From: Chloroflexota bacterium
GTDB lineage: Bacteria > Chloroflexota > Limnocylindria > Limnocylindrales > CSP1-4
Assembly (NCBI GenBank): GCA_021777365.1
Contig: JAJYDP010000284.1
Coordinates: 1-6,541, forward strand
Direction: 5' to 3'
DNA length: 6,541 nt
The notes beneath the pieces were generated by a model. The model worked only from the letters and a program-made list of their open reading frames with translations, searched no databases and was not told the origin of the DNA. Shown here piece after piece: positions 6,045 through 6,541 of this stretch. Both the position numbers and the translations under genes were made by a program. Position 1 is the stretch's first letter; each line of letters opens with the position of its first letter.

Positions 6045-6059
6045 ACCCGTCAATCGGGT
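6045..6059 (-). terminator. Small stem-loop just after the membrane protein gene
   Basis: ACCCG (6045-6049) and CGGGT (6055-6059) form a 5-bp stem with a 5-nt loop, 7 nt beyond the TAG of the minus-strand gene. It is weak alone but close enough to act together with the larger neighbouring hairpin. Confidence 0.3.
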
Positions 6060-6066
6060 CTCTCGG

Positions 6067-6405
6067 CTACGCGCCGGGGTCCCCCGGCCCATCGGGCCCG
6101 TCCTCGTCCCCACGGCTGCGGCGGCGCGCCTCGCGGCGAATGAGCAGGTCGAGCAGCTCGTCGGTCTCGCTGCGCGCGCGCCGGGGCGGCGTCGGTGGCG
6201 CGGTAGGTCGGCGCGTGGCGGCGGCCCCCTGGGTGAGCGCCAGGAAGAGCGTGCCCCCCGTCAGCAGCACGTACAGTCCCGGCGGGATATGGAGGCCGAC
6301 GAGGCCGAGTCCCACCCAGGCGATCCCCGCCAGGCCGCCGATCAGCACGAGTGCGACGAGGATCCCCATGACCCAGCGCGTGATGGCCCGACCGAGCGCA
6401 CCCAT
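6067..6405 (-). CDS. Hypothetical small membrane protein, 112 aa
   Basis: The ORF runs from ATG (6405-6403) to TAG (6069-6067). Residues 11-38 form one hydrophobic helix (VMGILVALVLIGGLAGIAWV) and 43-60 a second (LYVLLTGGTLFLALTQG), joined by a short HIPP turn. The two helices make a hairpin in the cytoplasmic membrane. The remaining residues 64-112 are soluble: a proline- and arginine-rich linker, a predicted helix SETDELLDLLIRREARRR (79-96), and an acidic Gly/Pro/Asp tail. The arginines at 6 and 10 and the basic region after helix 2 put both ends in the cytosol. I do not recognise the family. It follows the partial gene at the right edge by only 3 nt, so the two are cotranscribed and translationally coupled. 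A weak GAGG lies 9 nt before the ATG. Confidence 0.75.
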   Translation of the reverse strand: MGALGRAITRWVMGILVALVLIGGLAGIAWVGLGLVGLHIPPGLYVLLTGGTLFLALTQGAAATRRPTAPPTPPRRARSETDELLDLLIRREARRRSRGDEDGPDGPGDPGA

Positions 6406-6408
6406 CGC

Positions 6409-6541
6409 TCAGGACCTCGGGCGTCGGAACCGGATCGTCACGCTCGAGATCACGTCGTGCTCGTTCCCGATGCCCGGGAGCTCCGGCACATCGTCGAGGT
6501 CGAGCACGGCCAGGCGGATGCGCCGCTCGTCGGGACGCAGG
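6409..6541 (-). CDS. Unrecognised protein, last 43 residues only
   Basis: The minus strand is open from the right edge (first whole codon at 6540) to TGA 6411-6409. The residues include RRIRLAVLDLDDVPELPGIG (window residues 6-25) and end in SVTIRFRRPRS. The composition and GC-rich third positions look like real coding sequence with alternating strand pattern (IRLAVLDL, VISSVTIRF). No start is visible because the gene begins outside the window. It ends 3 nt before the ATG of the small membrane protein, which makes an operon likely. No family can be named from this fragment. Confidence 0.6.
   Translation of the reverse strand, partial: LRPDERRIRLAVLDLDDVPELPGIGNEHDVISSVTIRFRRPRS

Noticed and set aside
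5913..6066. tRNA or other structured RNA gene
   Set aside because: No T-loop motif, anticodon arm or cloverleaf pairing could be fitted; only simple stem-loops are present.

Overview
This is a GC-rich bacterial window (roughly 70% GC by eye, not counted) with GTG as well as ATG starts, strong GC bias at third codon positions and good Shine-Dalgarno sites. It fits a high-GC Actinomycetota- or Chloroflexota-like genome. Nothing here fixes the phylum, and there is no rRNA or tRNA to help.

Region 1 (1-2856, + strand) is the tail of a tightly packed operon. It holds the C-terminal part of a calcineurin-like metallophosphoesterase, a complete 512-aa FGGY-family carbohydrate kinase with a GTG start behind a perfect AGGAGG, and, one base after its stop, a 308-aa TIM-barrel sugar-phosphate isomerase/epimerase. 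A perfect 12-bp hairpin follows. The two sugar genes look like a kinase plus epimerase pair. The epimerase resembles what I remember of the EryC / tetrulose-phosphate family, so a four-carbon polyol or ketose (erythritol/erythrulose type) is the leading guess for the substrate, but this is inference.

Region 2 (about 2964-4310, + strand) is an IS1380-family insertion sequence. The transposase catalytic core is intact with a readable DDE triad, but its N-terminus is short compared with the family. The element's ends are uncertain. A large imperfect hairpin follows the transposase, and its outer arm loosely matches sequence just before the transposase start.

Region 3 (4388-5512, - strand) encodes a DnaB-type hexameric helicase motor followed by a winged-helix-like tail, converging on the IS. 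The usual DnaB N-terminal domain is absent, and recognisable homology begins exactly at the P-loop, so this is either a 5'-truncated relic or a motor-only accessory helicase.

Region 4 (5513-6066) starts with a divergent intergenic stretch. It carries a candidate promoter with a 12-bp perfect palindrome between its -35 and -10 boxes. A 92-aa protein of unknown function (+) follows, and then a convergent intergenic stretch with hairpins. Region 5 (6067-6541, - strand) is a two-gene unit entering from the right edge: the tail of an unrecognised gene and, three bases later, a 112-aa two-helix membrane protein.

I see no CRISPR array, RNA gene, origin or obvious defence system. The most unusual item is the headless DnaB-like helicase beside an IS.
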